From NCBI GenBank assembly GCA_963930775.1, contig OZ005700.1, positions 5,962,609 to 6,026,608 on the forward strand: 64,000 bases of DNA. Reading direction: 5' to 3'. Shown here piece after piece: positions 1-13,200 of the stretch (positions are counted from its first letter, which is position 1; each line of letters starts with the position of its first letter). The notes under the pieces are model-generated. The model had not been told where the DNA came from. It made no database searches and saw only the letters and a list, made by a program, of their open reading frames with translations. Origin of the DNA: Cliona cf. orientalis. Taxonomy: Eukaryota > Porifera > Demospongiae > Clionaida > Clionaidae. A program made the position numbers and the translations under genes.

Positions 1-480
1 ATTGGCTCTGCCGACATTCCAGTAGGTGCCACGGATTGGTGCCCAGAATCCCCAGACCCTCTTTCCGCGTGCTGGTGATGAAATACACCCAGCGCTGCGG
101 AATAGGGGTCTGGTTTACGAGACTAAGATGCTTACCAGAGCCATAGCACCCCCTAGCTCTTCAATAACATTGTAGCTAACTGCTGCACATGGTCGGTCAC
201 GTGATTGTCCACGCCTTTTATTACGTCATTGGAATGCACTAATGAAATAATGGTGATAAATTCTAACTTGAAAAATTGATGCGGGCGGTTGATGAGAAAC
301 TAATAATCAACGAATTGGGGCCTAAACTCAGCCCCAGAACATGCTACGAACATAATTCAAAGACCAGCAGATAGAGCATAAAAAATTAATCGTTCCAGAA
401 TTTTCAATTTCACTTTCATTGTTGAGTTATAAGCGAAAATGTCCTAGTCAAAACACAAAAGCCACAAGTATACTAGGTTA
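1..480. repeat. Intergenic repeat-rich DNA with a short inverted repeat
   Basis: No coding region is seen here. Positions 51-68 (CCCAGACCCTCTTTCCGC) and 95-113 (GCGGAATAGGGGTCTGG at the end) form an imperfect inverted repeat, and GGTTTACGAGACTA follows it. This looks like one end of a foldback or MITE-type repeat cut by the window edge. From about 180 to 480 the DNA is AT-rich without recognisable content. The repeat family is not identified. Confidence 0.4.
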
Positions 481-540
481 AGCTCTGAGTCTGCTGAAAT
501 GCGTGCCCCGGTTCGAATCCCGCCAGGGCCGATTTTTTTT
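481..540 (+). other. tRNA-like 3' half (B-box plus T-run)
   Basis: GGTTCGAATCC at 510-520 is a perfect pol III B-box, followed by CGCCAGGGCCGA and a run of Ts at 533-540 that could end pol III transcription. A full cloverleaf could not be drawn: the T-stem pairs poorly and no matching 5' acceptor strand is seen. It may be a tRNA-derived repeat or a tRNA pseudogene rather than a working tRNA. Confidence 0.35.
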
Positions 541-681
541 TCCAACTCTTTTTAACCAATGATGCCGGGAAAGGTTGTCTTACATGTATATTGGATAATA
601 AAAGATTAAATACTAGTATGTATATATATACTGATGCATCATCATCAATACACAGTTTAGGACAATGAGTTGTTGAATAGT

Positions 682-1035
682 ATGCCTCGTGGTAAAAAAA
701 AGTGCAATAATTGTTCTACACTGAATTATGCTTTTAATAAACAGTGTACATCTTGTGGAGTTATGTTTGGTAAAAAAGATGGTCGGCCAAGTAATACTAA
801 GGCCTCTGATGGCTATTCTGTGGGCACCAGTGGTGGTAGGCCCAGTGGTACCAAAGCCTCTGATGGATATTCTGTCAGTACTAGTGGTGGTAGGCCCAGT
901 GGTACCAAAGCATCTGATGGCTATTCTGTCGGCACAAGTGGAGGTTGGCCCAGTGGTACCAAAGCCTCTGATGGATATTCTGTCAGCACTAGTGGTGGTA
1001 GGCCCAGTGGTACCAAAGCATCTGATGGCTATTAA
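682..1035 (+). CDS. Small zinc-ribbon protein with tandem AT-hook-like repeats
   Basis: A 117-residue ORF starting at ATG 682. Residues 1-30 are basic (MPRGKKK) and contain two CxxC pairs (CNNC and CTSC, about 10 residues apart), as in a zinc ribbon. From residue 34 on, a 19-residue unit of the type GGRPSGTKASDGYSVSTS repeats about 4.5 times. Each unit carries the GRP core of an AT-hook, so minor-groove DNA binding is plausible. The repeats are near-identical 57-bp tandem copies, and the stop falls inside a repeat (KASDGY-stop), so the protein may be truncated. I recall similar CxxC plus GGRP-repeat proteins in sponges and cnidarians, sometimes linked to mobile elements, but the function is unknown. 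A TATA-like tract lies at about 619-630 and a three-codon upstream ORF starts at 665. It could be a transposon remnant rather than a host gene. Confidence 0.5.
   Translation: MPRGKKKCNNCSTLNYAFNKQCTSCGVMFGKKDGRPSNTKASDGYSVGTSGGRPSGTKASDGYSVSTSGGRPSGTKASDGYSVGTSGGWPSGTKASDGYSVSTSGGRPSGTKASDGY
781..1034 (+). repeat. 57-bp tandem repeat, about 4.5 copies
   Basis: Near-identical 57-bp units containing GGTAGGCCCAGTGGTACCAA encode the GGRP repeats of the ORF at 682-1035. Units differ by alternating variants (GGCTATTCTGTGGGC versus GGATATTCTGTCAGT), which suggests duplication of a two-unit block. The array is open in several frames on both strands, which produces shadow ORFs. Confidence 0.85.
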
Positions 1036-1287
1036 TATATACATTATAATAATTATAATATCTAACCTTGTTAAATTCAGTTTGTTCCTCCTAATGCAGA
1101 TGTTTTTCTAGCTAAATGAACACACTATTTTCCACTTAGGATGCGGTCAGTCTTCTTGTAATAATAATAATAATATTATTATCTCACATTAAACTATAAT
1201 AATAATATTATAGTATATTTATTTCACTACTAAAATTTTGATGAGTTACACAATACAACTGTCCTAACTAAAAAAATTTTTGTAATC
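1036..1287. other. AT-rich spacer, 3' flank of HELZ2-like gene
   Basis: No coding content. AAT/ATT microsatellite-like stretches lie at about 1160-1215. This is probably the 3' UTR or downstream flank of the minus-strand helicase gene, whose stop codon is at 1288-1290. Confidence 0.5.
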
Positions 1288-4200
1288 TTAGCATTGAAAG
1301 TTATCACCATCCTTAACACAACCATTTTTTTTGTAGTGATTAATAAGCTCTCCCCATGTCTTATCATAGGAGAGAAGATACTGATTTCCTGTACCAAAGG
1401 ATAAAAATTTATTATAGTTCAATGTATATAGTGTAATAATATTACATTCCCTTACCAACTATCACCAGCCCATACTTGCAACGTGTGAGCCCAACACAGA
1501 TTTGGTGACGGTCTGTTACAAATCCTAAGTTCCTTCTGATCCAACCAATATCTGCGTTCTTTCTTTCATTGGAATGATCTTGAACACTAATTTCGTCCCT
1601 TGGCTTAGAGCGAACAGTTGAGAGTAGAATAATTCCAGATTCACTTCCTACATACAAGGAGGCATGTTACGACGCAAATGCGATCTAACGCAAATGCGAT
1701 CTATCAACACTTAGAAAAATTCGACAGGAAAAATCAAAGTGTACGGCAAGATTTGAACCCGCTCTATTCTGTCCCATACATAAGAGCCCAACCACTCGGC
1801 CACCACCGTTGTTGCTGCTGGCAGCCGTTATTTCATAGACAAACCCTACACAACCCAGCCCCTCCAGTCCACGTATACGCAAACCCTAGAGACTAACCCT
1901 GCTAACCATTCGCAACCCATCCCCAGACCTCCCAGCCCCTCCCATCCATATCGTCCAGCGATCGCGGCGGCGTACGTACCGGCGTATCGCGAACGGGTCG
2001 GGATCGCATTTGCGTCGTTACAAGGCATATTATATGAAACTGATGCTTAGCTGACACTGAATAAACGTCAGTACCTTGACTTTCAGTAATAGTCTTAACT
2101 GGAATTGTGAGGAGCTTTTTATCTTGTAATCTCTTCTTGATCTCTTCCTTTTGTGCTGAATATGGAGTCAGAGCTGTAATGCTGGCTTCCGTGACATGGT
2201 GCCTATTCACTAGCACAGCTGCTACTTCAGCCTATGCGAATGTATGTGTAATGCATAATGCAATATTATAATGATAATGATGATGTGATTATGTGGAGCT
2301 ACTGCCAGGACCCTCAAAAGGACGATTCTCATTCTGTGGTCTAGCTGGATAAGTTGAAGAACCGTATTGCATGCTCACATTGTATAACATTTGTTGAACT
2401 AGCATCATCATCTGCATGTGACTGTAATTGCAACTGGGGACCCTACTAAAAACAATAATTATGGTGGATATGGAACATAGTTACTCTCCCTTTTCTTGAT
2501 CTATTCTACTGGTGCACTTACGATCTTTTTTGCTTCTTGTTCGTTGTATTTTGACTCCAAACCAACTCTAGCCTTTCCCTTTCTCCCTGTGTATGTCTCC
2601 CTTTCAATTCCCTCAACATGTACAAATACAAAGGGTTTTCTTGGACCATGAGGCCAAAACTGTAGAAGGACCTCTGGATTGTTGCGCTGTTTGACAGATA
2701 TGTCAGTCTTAAGTTGTCCACCATAAAATTCTTTAGAAGGAAATTCACACAGTTTCTCATGCTGCATATAAACCGTTACTGCTGAATGAGTCCATTATTT
2801 AAGTGTTGCATGCTTACCATTCTGTATTGTATCTTCAACATGTATGGTTCTTGAAGTGGAGGATCTTCACCATCTTTCTGAGCATATCTCTCGAAGAGTG
2901 ATTTACCAAGGCCCTTTGCTTCTGCTTCCCTGCTTTTGATGACAGGTCTTAGCTGCTGATGGTCTCCAATGAGAACAACATGCTCTGCTCTTTGAATTGG
3001 TACCATGCATTCTGGCTCAGTGCACATGGCACACTCATCAACTATGCAGTAGACGGGGCGAACACTCTTAGCTATACGATGACTTGACGCCTCATTGCAT
3101 GTGCAGAGTATGATATCAAATCCACTCTTTAACACATTCACCTCAGCATTAAAAACTGTGGATCGATATTTTCTCCTCAGGGCAACACTGGGAATTTTAT
3201 TCTGTTTATTCAACTCTTTAAATTCTATATCCATTGCTCTTATTTCCAGGTTGATACTGCGGATTTTCTTGTGTAATGCATATTTTTCATGTTTTGGCTC
3301 ACACTTTGCTTCTGAAGTCATAAACTTGGGAAATACTCCATCATGCATTTTCGGTCCAGGATACTCCCTTTGTTCAATGGTTTTACTGAAGATACGAAGA
3401 ATTTTTAGGTCATCTTTCACAGGAACTCCGTCTTGAATTAGATAATCTTTAGAAATAATATTTATCATCTTAACTCCTGAAACAATTATATTCATTGGCA
3501 CTTACTTAGCACAACGTTGACAGCTTGATTAGAAGGACCACAGTACATAACACAGGGTCTCAATCCCTCCACTTTAACTGCCTGGCCATGTGACTGGGAT
3601 ATTGATGTCGATAGCTCTTTGCGAAGCTTTTTAGCAAATGCGTAAGCTAAGTGGGCACCAGTTACACTCTTTCCAGTTCCTGCATGTGTGAGTTATAGCA
3701 AGAGTGTATTAATACACTCTCGGTTATAGCCAATTGTTTCCATCCGTCCATTTGTTAAACAGAAAGTCAGTGGAAACAACGTGACCTCGAGACACATGAT
3801 ACCATAGATAATATAGTCTATAATATCTATGATGATACTGTATCACTATATAGCCACTGAGCGTTAGGTGATCTTGCTGGATAGACAGTTATGGCACTGA
3901 AAAGCAAGCACGACGACACCAGTGTGTAGTTAGTCAAAATATATGAATCATCATCACAGAGCACAAGGCTTTGTAAAGGTGCAGGGGGTGCTGTTATCAT
4001 GCGTGCAAAGGGTGCAAAAAGATTAAATCCCTAGTTAAATAAGGGCAGATCTAGAGCTCATGAACTATGCAGACTTCGAACGTGACAAGCAGATATGATG
4101 AAATTGGTGTTTATAGAAATTTAAAGTTCAGGTAAAGTGAACAATGTCATAATATTAGATGGTAGTTTGTAAGTAGCTTTGAATGATGAGATGAACCTCA

Positions 4201-7200
4201 TCGACCTCAGGCTACTCTACCTTTGGAAAAGTGCGTGCACTCTAGCACATCTATAGTTCTATTAATTTTATGCGATGCATAAAAATGTCGCTTTATGGTG
4301 TGACCACTTCATAGCTGCAAGAACTGAATCCTGTTTATGTAGCATGTATGCAGGTATAGCTGCATGATGTAAAACACAAATTGGGTACAGCAAGAGGTGA
4401 GCAAAGCGAGCCCCTGCTTATAACTGATAGACATAGATCTACCTGGAGGGCCTTGAATTATAGTGAAGTGGTTGTTGCAGGCAATTTTGATTGCTTCTTT
4501 TTGCAAGGGATTTAACTTTTTTCTCCCACTTCCAACATCTCTACGAGTTATGGGCCAAATTGATGTTGAAACTGATGCTTCTTCCATGCTCATCATAGTA
4601 TCAATATGGCGAAGATCTATAATAATAGGATGCATACGAAATCATGATTATGACTGAACTGCAAGGTGCTTTGCATACTTGTAGTGTAGTTCATCCTTGC
4701 AGTTCCCTTTGCAATCCGTAAAGCAAGTGAAGACAAATTTTCCTCTAATCTTATGTCATGTAAGCACCGGTACACTCTCCTGAAGGCACACAATAGTTAT
4801 TGCACTATAAACAATTATTTGCATTGCTTGTTACCTGAATGGGAGGGTAAGGGACAATAATTGTACTTCACACTTCAAACGTATTTTGGTATCTGAAGGA
4901 GTGAGTAACTCAGCTATCTGTGGGCTAATGAAGTTGGAATTGTTCCCCACAAATTTTAAGTACACCTTCACTTTCTCAGGTCTATCATTCTGCTTAGTAG
5001 TTCTAGTTCTAGGATCAGGATCAGGATCAATATGGTGAATGACCATATGGAGTACAAAACCCAGCTTGTCTTGATTTCTTTCAACATTGTAACGTATGCA
5101 AAGTAAGTCACCAATTCTGAAGGTGAAGAAATCGTGAGATATTATCATGAATTCGTTTGGAATTTCCATCACAACTCCAGCTTTTGGCTCTCCAGCTGGG
5201 ATGACTAGCTTATATGATGCCTGGCCTAGTGAATCACAGTGATAACTCAGCTTGGGCCACTCCAAAGAAACATCTCTAATTAGCAGTAATTCACTTTCTG
5301 CAAGGCTTTCATTGACAGCTTCATAGAGAAGCACTTGTTCCCAGCACTTAAAATACTCTTCCATTGAGTTATAGGTTCTCTTGGAAGCATCGTTCACTAA
5401 TTCATCTGCAAAACATGCAGATACATTCTGGTTATGCTGTATGCAAATTCTCAGTTCGGGTCCAACTTCAACCAGTTGAAGAGTGGGAGAGAGAAAGCAG
5501 TTAAGGTGTGATGCAGTCAGCTGAACATGCAAAACTTCACTCATGTTGATTGGTCTATGGAGCTTATATATCCACATGGGAGAGGGAGAACTTGTTAATG
5601 TTGGAAAGGCATTTGATGTATTATCATTAATTGAAAACATTTTTAAGATAGTATTCCGTAGGTCTTGATCAGAACGATCGTATTTTATTATTTCTTGTAA
5701 TTGAGCCCACTTACAGGCTGATACAGCTTCAGTGAGTGGAAAAATTTTTGCTATCATTTTATTCTCTATCAAGTTGGACCTTTCACCAATTATTTCATTT
5801 TCTAAAGAGAGTAGACTTATCTCTGCATATCTGCTGTGATCATAGTCAGAATCTGGGACATTTTTAACTACTTGCAACATGGGATTTGAAATGAAGTTCA
5901 TTGCTGTTCCTTGAAAAGAACTGATCTTCGCTTGCCATATGACTGAATCATTAGCTAAGGACTCAAATTTACGACTATCAGAATTTTGAGTTTGATTTGG
6001 ATTCTGAATGGATTCTGATCGCTCTTTTTCTTGAATAGGAAGTGTTAGAGCATTCAAGTGCTTCAGAGCGATTGATCTCTCTCGTGGATACAGTACTCTT
6101 AGAAGGGGATCAATAAAGCTAAGCTCTATCTCAGCATCCTCAGTAATTTGCTGGATAATGCTAACCACCTGTTGACCAATCTTACGAAGCCGTGTTGCTA
6201 GATCTAGTCTCTTGACTTCCCTAGCATAATTGTTAGATCGTTTTACTGCTTCTTTGGTTTGCCTGCAGATCTCTTGCAGTTCTTCCCTATTGTACGGGCA
6301 TCTCTCTTTATGAATTGCAGCTCGAAGAAGGCGTTGCACAACAATATCAATATATCGTCGAATTGGTGAGGTAAAGTGAGTGTACTGAGCGCACTGGAGG
6401 GTGTCATGCCAGTACTCTTTTGTGTCTTCTGTGCTCACAACATAATCTGCTCCACATGATCTCCTGCTCTGGTGTAATCCAGCTATTGCTACTGCAATCT
6501 GTGGATGAAGATGCTCAAATTGAACTTGGTGGCATACTTTAAGAATTTGACCATTTTCCAAGTTCTCTCTAATTTTTGAATACACACTGCTCAAAATATG
6601 AATTTGATCAACTGATGTCTCATTTGCCTCAGCATAGCTTCTTAGTGCAAGAGATATTGACATACCTGCTTCATATTGCTGTATCAGATAAATCAAGTCT
6701 TTTTCTGATGGTCTATTTTGCACTCTCAAGACAGTCTCATTTGGAAAGTTGTTCAAAAGTTTGATGGCAACAGACTTGTTCGTCCATATCATCAGCTCTT
6801 GGATGAGAATGTGAGCTTCTGGGCATCTTTGATCATCAGGGTCCTCAATTATAAAACTATAAGCAGCATCTTCACCTATACGTTTCTGTCGAGTGTACAT
6901 CGCTATCTTCCAAAGCACTGAAAGTTGATCTTCAATGCTTAGATTATTGTTAGCCAAGCTTTGATGATTGTACTGAGCAATCTTCCTGTACAAGGGATCA
7001 CTGGAAATATTTTGTTGCTTGAAGAGTAGATTTTGGGCTTCTTCGTAAGTCAGTGCCAGATCGCTTTGTACTTTAGACTGTGCAAATGTAATGCTATCTG
7101 GAACTTCTTCAATGGTACCTTTGTTATCTATTGAATACTGAATAAGGACTGAGAGAGCATATCTTGTACTTCCTTGTAATATGCTCAGGTCATTTTGGAT

Positions 7201-10200
7201 CATTCCTTCAGGGAGCATGCAGCTGATGCAGTGATCGGGGGAACGATAAGCGGCACACCCTCTCTGACTTGCTTTCTTATCAAGTGGACTATCTTTAGGA
7301 ATATATCTCTCAACATTAGTAATGTGCACGCCAATTTCATAGATGTTACTGCTGTCTGTTTTACTTACTATTCTGCACGTCAGTGCATCGTCATGATCAG
7401 GTGAGCCCTCAGGATCAATGGTGAAGGCTCCAGTGAAAGCAAGGGTGTATGTATCTTCGAGAGTTGATGCTTGTGTTTCTTCAGTAGGACAAGAAGTTAA
7501 TGGTATATTATTGCTAATCCTCAGTAGAAGTTCTCCAGTGTATGGGGAATGGGCTGATGGTAATGCTCCTACAATAATGCCCAGTGGATAGGAGTATTTC
7601 TTTTGCCAGCCAAGAAATTTCACCATGAATAGCATTTTAGTTGCAACTTCCAGTGGAATAAAATTATTCACCTTTGTACTACTATTAATGCTCTTGGGAT
7701 CAAAACAGATGACACCATTCTTAGCTCTAACTGACAAAACTGGAAGATTTATAAATTTTGGATATCTTCGATCAAGGGGAAAGAAAAGAATCGGATTTTT
7801 GGGATCAACTCGACAGAGATATGACTCACCAAAATGTGTACTTGCAAGGGCTTTCTCTGTATCTTCATCAAAGAGCACACACTTATGTATGATATCTACT
7901 TTTACCATGCCACCATGCATGATACCTTTGCGCCTTGTAACAGTGTACCTCGAAGTATTGTCCGTTGCATTTGGGTTGACTGGTCTTGCAGTAGCCTCAT
8001 GGAAATTTCTGCAGTCTAATCTGCACCAAACAATTCCATTTTCAGGTTCTTGAGCTAATTTTTCCTCCACCCATGACATACCTCCTGAAGGTTTTTGAAC
8101 TAATTTTGTTGCTACTTTGTATTCTTGCCTCTCATTCAAATCAGATAAGTATCGTTCTACTATTATATCCATGTCATTGGCATAAAGTGATTCTTCCATT
8201 GCTTGTTGAATGCTCTCACTCAAAAACACTGCTTCACATAGTTGGCCAACAATTCTTGGCAGATTTTGAGCGTCAGAAGGTACGAAAGTATTTGGCAGCT
8301 CAAACGATTGGCATTGGATGCAGCGACGAATGTACTCTTTCCAGCAGTTTATCTTGAAGTGAGACCCCATGTGAAGCAGAAAGAATGGATTTCCAGCAAC
8401 AAAGATGAGAGACTGAGCTCGAGTGACAACCGTATTGAACACATACTCATTGCAGATACTCTTTAGCTGGTCAGATGGAGCTCCATGGCCATCTGTTGGC
8501 TCACATGTACTGAGAAATACCGCAGAAAATTCCTCACCTGACATTCATAATATTAATGATGATCAGTGTTGAAACATTATTAAAGCTATAGACAAACCTT
8601 GAATATTGTAGGTGGGGAGTATTTCCACGTGAAAGTTACAGTGCTGTTTCATTTGTTTCCAAATCCTTCGAAGACAAGCAACCTGCATGACAGTGAAGTG
8701 GTAATTGGAAGAATACAACTAAGTTTGTTTATTACTTGTTGTTTTGTAGAAGCAAGCAAGCCAAATGGTTTAGTAGGTACCGGGTGCCATGTCTGGATGA
8801 ATTCTATCATTTCAGTTATGAGCAGTTTAGCTTCTTCCTCATTTTCTGGTGAACAATTACTGAACTCATCTTGTTTCACGGAAGTACAAAGAAAGGCAAG
8901 TGGGTAGGGGGCTTTGGGATGGGGTTCTTGTTTGCTGTGGCTGAGTAGTGCACATTCATAAAAAAGGCTTGAGGCCAACATGAGAATGCTTGCATGACAG
9001 CGATAGTTGGTCAGAAGGCTGGATGTGTGTGTCTTGGTCATGGAAGCATTGTCAGCTTCATTGTAGTGTGAGAAGAGTCGTTCAAGAAGTGATTCACCGA
9101 GTCCATTTTCCCGGGCTCTTTCACTTAGTGTACGAACCTGAGGCCCCACCTGAAAGCAGTTAGATTATGAATCACATGAATACATAGAATACATTGATCA
9201 ACATACCTGTTTGTTGTCCCCCACGATAGTTATCCTTGTCTCCGTTGTTGCCAGTACTAGTGCACCGAGGACTTCTGGTTCCGGGCACTGAGCTCCTTCA
9301 TCAATGAAGATGTGGCTGAAAATCAGACTTCCATTTTCAATTAAATCAACAAGACTTAATGCCACACCAAACGTCGTGACTAAGACGATAAAATTTGGGG
9401 CTATTTCATCAGGATAGATCACTGCAGCTTTTCGGAGCTGAGAATTTTCAGTGTACCCTACCACACGAGCAGCATATCTGCTAATGTGTTTTATTTTCGC
9501 CTGTAGGTCTTTATAAAGACCATCAGCTCCACGTTTTGAGTGGGTGCACACCAGCACACGTACTTGGTGTCCTCTTGCTTCTATCAGCTTGGCCACAGCA
9601 GCAGCTAGTAAATAGGTCTTACCAGTTCCAAATGGGCCCAGCAGAAGATATGGAATGCTTGGATTGCTGGAAAGCATTTGATTAAGAGCTTTGAGCTGAT
9701 AGCGTCTATCTAGCAGATATTTTTTCTCATCTTGTTTGTTAAATTTCAATTGAGGGTACGTGGAGCGACATGATCCCGGACATGTTGGAATAAGTTTCCT
9801 GAGATTCTCATCAACTACACAATCTATCCCCTTGTGCAATCGGAGATATTTCTGGTGATCAATTTCAAAATGTGCTGATGCCTTGAAGTCATGCACACGT
9901 CGATCAGGAGGGGAGCAGAGTTGAAATAAGGTGGATTGGGGTGGAATTGGAAGCACTAATGCATTTCTTTCATAGTCTGGAGTTCCTAGAATCTGAGCAC
10001 TGTACTGCTGACCACCTGCTAAAGAAATTGTTACCTCTCCTTTATGGTATGATGCATAATCCATAGATGTGTAGCTGAGGTTCATCAGAAATACAAGAAA
10101 TTTTTGTTCCTCAGTGGACCATTCGAGCCTTACTACAGTGTCCTTGCTGTCACACCTATAGTGTGTAAGTCAATAATCACAACTTAAGCTATAATCTGCT

Positions 10201-13200
10201 GACAATGCAGTTGTAAACGTCATAGACCAAGACCCTAATGTCATATTGACATTAATTTTTCCACAAGGAATTTGGACAAGCCCTCTTAGGGCTACGATTA
10301 TTTGCGGGTATGAAATTTGTAGTAGTGCATTTAGCAGGTATTCATTTTAATTTGAAAATGTTGAATATTTGTGGGTACAATTTTAGCGGAATTGGGTAGC
10401 TAAATCACTAATTTTGCTGAAGTTAGTACCTGCAAACAAAAGTGTCTTATTGCCAGATCTTAACATTTATGAACAGTTAAAAGGTCAAGGACGATGAAAA
10501 AGTGATATTCTGAGTTGGCTACTTGATAAGAGCCACCCACTTTTGTATTGAAGTGGCTGTATGGAGCAAAGTGACCCTGTTATGTGGCATGTAATGACGC
10601 AAATGCGATCCTGACCCGGCTGCCGCGTTCACTGGACGGTACAGATGGGAGGGGCTGGAAGATCAGGGGATGGTTAGCAGGGTTAGTGTGGGAGGGACTG
10701 GGAGGTCTGGGGATGGGTTGCGAATGGCTAGAGTTTGTCCATATGTGGACTGTATGGCTGGGAGGTCTGGGGCTGGGTTGTGAGAATGGTAAGCAGGGTT
10801 AGTGCGGGAGGGGCTGGGTTGTGTAGATTTTATCTATAAAATAGTTGAAATAATGGCTGCCAGCAGCGACAATGGTTGGTGGCCGAATGCTTGGGCTGTT
10901 GTGTGTGGAACAGCATGGAGTGTGTTCTTGCTATACACTTTGATTTTTTCCCTATCAAATATTTTCTAAGTTTTGGCAGTTTGCATTCATGTTAGATTGC
11001 ATTTGTGTCGTAATATAGAACTGACCCTCCTAATTAATCCAGGCTGTAAGTTATTTCTGTGTTCCTGCACTGATTAATCTTGCTCAAGCTGAATGAAATA
11101 CATTACACTCAAATGCTTCCCCCACCACACTTATGTACTACTATTTTGGTTGGTATGAATCAATTGCTCAATCACTTGAGCAGCACCTTAGTAAACAGCT
11201 CAACAATATTATGTGCATAGACAACTTCTGCAAGTGGTAAGGACTTATTGAGGTATAATATAGCAGTTAGCATAATATTATTATAAATACAACCTCTCAA
11301 GACTGAACTAAAGATATAATAAGTAGCTAGCTAATATGATATTGTGAAATCTTATACTTATTTATTGAAATAGACTTACTCTGCAATAATCTTTCGAGAG
11401 CTCTCCATTTCTTCAAGGTAGACTAGATTGTGGTATTTGGTGTAGTAATTGTCTACTGTTAACTCCTTAGTGATAACTCTAATGACAGCCTCTGAGTGTT
11501 CATCAGGATAGCCATACATGTTATTCAGTTTCATGAAGAAACTATCCTGCACATTATGATAATGTACTGCCATAAATATAGCTACTGAAAAACCATTTTG
11601 GTGATATGTCAGTCTGCTTTGAAACCATTGAAGCATTACTAGCTATAATCTGGATGGTCCCTCTGAGATCTCCATTTCTTAGACCTCTATCTCCAAGTTT
11701 TGATAGTAATTATGGTAATGCAGGGGCAACTTGAGGAATGAGATAGCAGTGGATCGGGATATGGATAGTAGCTCCAAGTCAACAATGACAGTAGCTATAC
11801 AGAAGTTGTCGTCTCCACTGCCTCACACTTGTGATGGCATATAAGTTCAGATCTAATTACGGTGGCGCTCTTAGACTAATAGCTACTAATGTTGGCATTT
11901 GTGACCAGCTGTGAGAAAAGGGACCATTTGGGACTTTGTGTTAATTTGTAGGATGTAGCTTGTAAGTGTGTATATATAGAGTCTACAATAATAATGTACT
12001 GTAGCCTAGGTGTATCCACTCTGTTGGTATCTATACACTGATGCAAGTATACTCACTACTACATTTGTAGAAATCAAGCAATGTTATTGTTGTCGTTTCA
12101 AACTATAGTCAGAAATATGAAAACTGGCACCTAAAGTCGTTCTAATTGAAGTACCAAACACTTTCCTCGATTATTTTTTGGCGCTGCATGTAGCTCAGCC
12201 TATTTTAGTTAGCTACAGTTGGACACTTGTAGCGAGTGGCCAGCACTATACAATTGTGAAAAGCTGATGAATAATTATGCTTCAACCTCCTTAATATAAA
12301 ATGATGCAATTAAACTACACCTAGGTGCCTGCTAATTGGGTTCATTATAGGTAAGGGTCATCAAGTCAGATACCGTATAGCTCCAAATTTTCGTGGCACA
12401 ATATTTTCGTTAATTTCGTGATCTGATTTCTGATCACGAAAATTTTCCTCACAAAAATTTAGTGTTATTGTGGGCGTGGCTATGTTCCGAGATCGCAGCG
12501 CGATCAATTGTGTGTACGTATACGCTAGTGAACGTGTGAACCGCCTGAAACTAAGTTTGAATCCCTGCTAAACATGTAAAAGACTCCGTACTCTTTAATA
12601 TTTTCAGAAAGTGAGCAAACGTTGCCTACCTTTCTTGTATTGAATCCGCTAACACTGTATACACCGAGCCACGTGCAATTATGGGCGGGGTGACAACGTG
12701 TAGTGTGTCCATAGTAGTATATGTAATAGTGCATAGACTAACCTTTTCGAAGATCCTTTTCTTTGCAATTTGCCAATGCCAGTAGAGGAGTTCACCAATG
12801 GAATGTGCACGCTTGGAAGAACATGAAAAGCAGATGGCATCCATGTATACCTGTTGACTAGTGCAAATCTTCACCTGCCCGAAGTCAGTGACACTGGCTG
12901 GTAGAGGATGAACTCTGACTAAGCGTTTTCTGCTGACAACCACTGTGATCTTCTTCATATCCTTGTGCAATTCCATGCTAGTGCATTTCATCCATGATAG
13001 CCAAAGAGCTTTAGGCCCATTGGCTTCAAGGCATGCCTGACATACTTCAGAAGGACTCTGACTCTCAAGAGAGAGATCACTGAGTTGTGGAACCAGTTTG
13101 TCACCTAAATGATTGCACAGAAATATTCAAATGTGCTGGGTAGGTAGTCAGAATCTAATATAATTTATTATAATTATTGATGATATACCTCTTGCTAGCC

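Noticed and set aside
481-540. A functional tRNA gene
   Set aside because: The B-box is perfect but the T-stem, acceptor stem and A-box could not be matched into a cloverleaf.
613-1044. Long minus-strand ORF opposite the GGRP repeats
   Set aside because: It is the antisense reading of the 57-bp tandem array, which is open in several frames because the unit length is a multiple of three.
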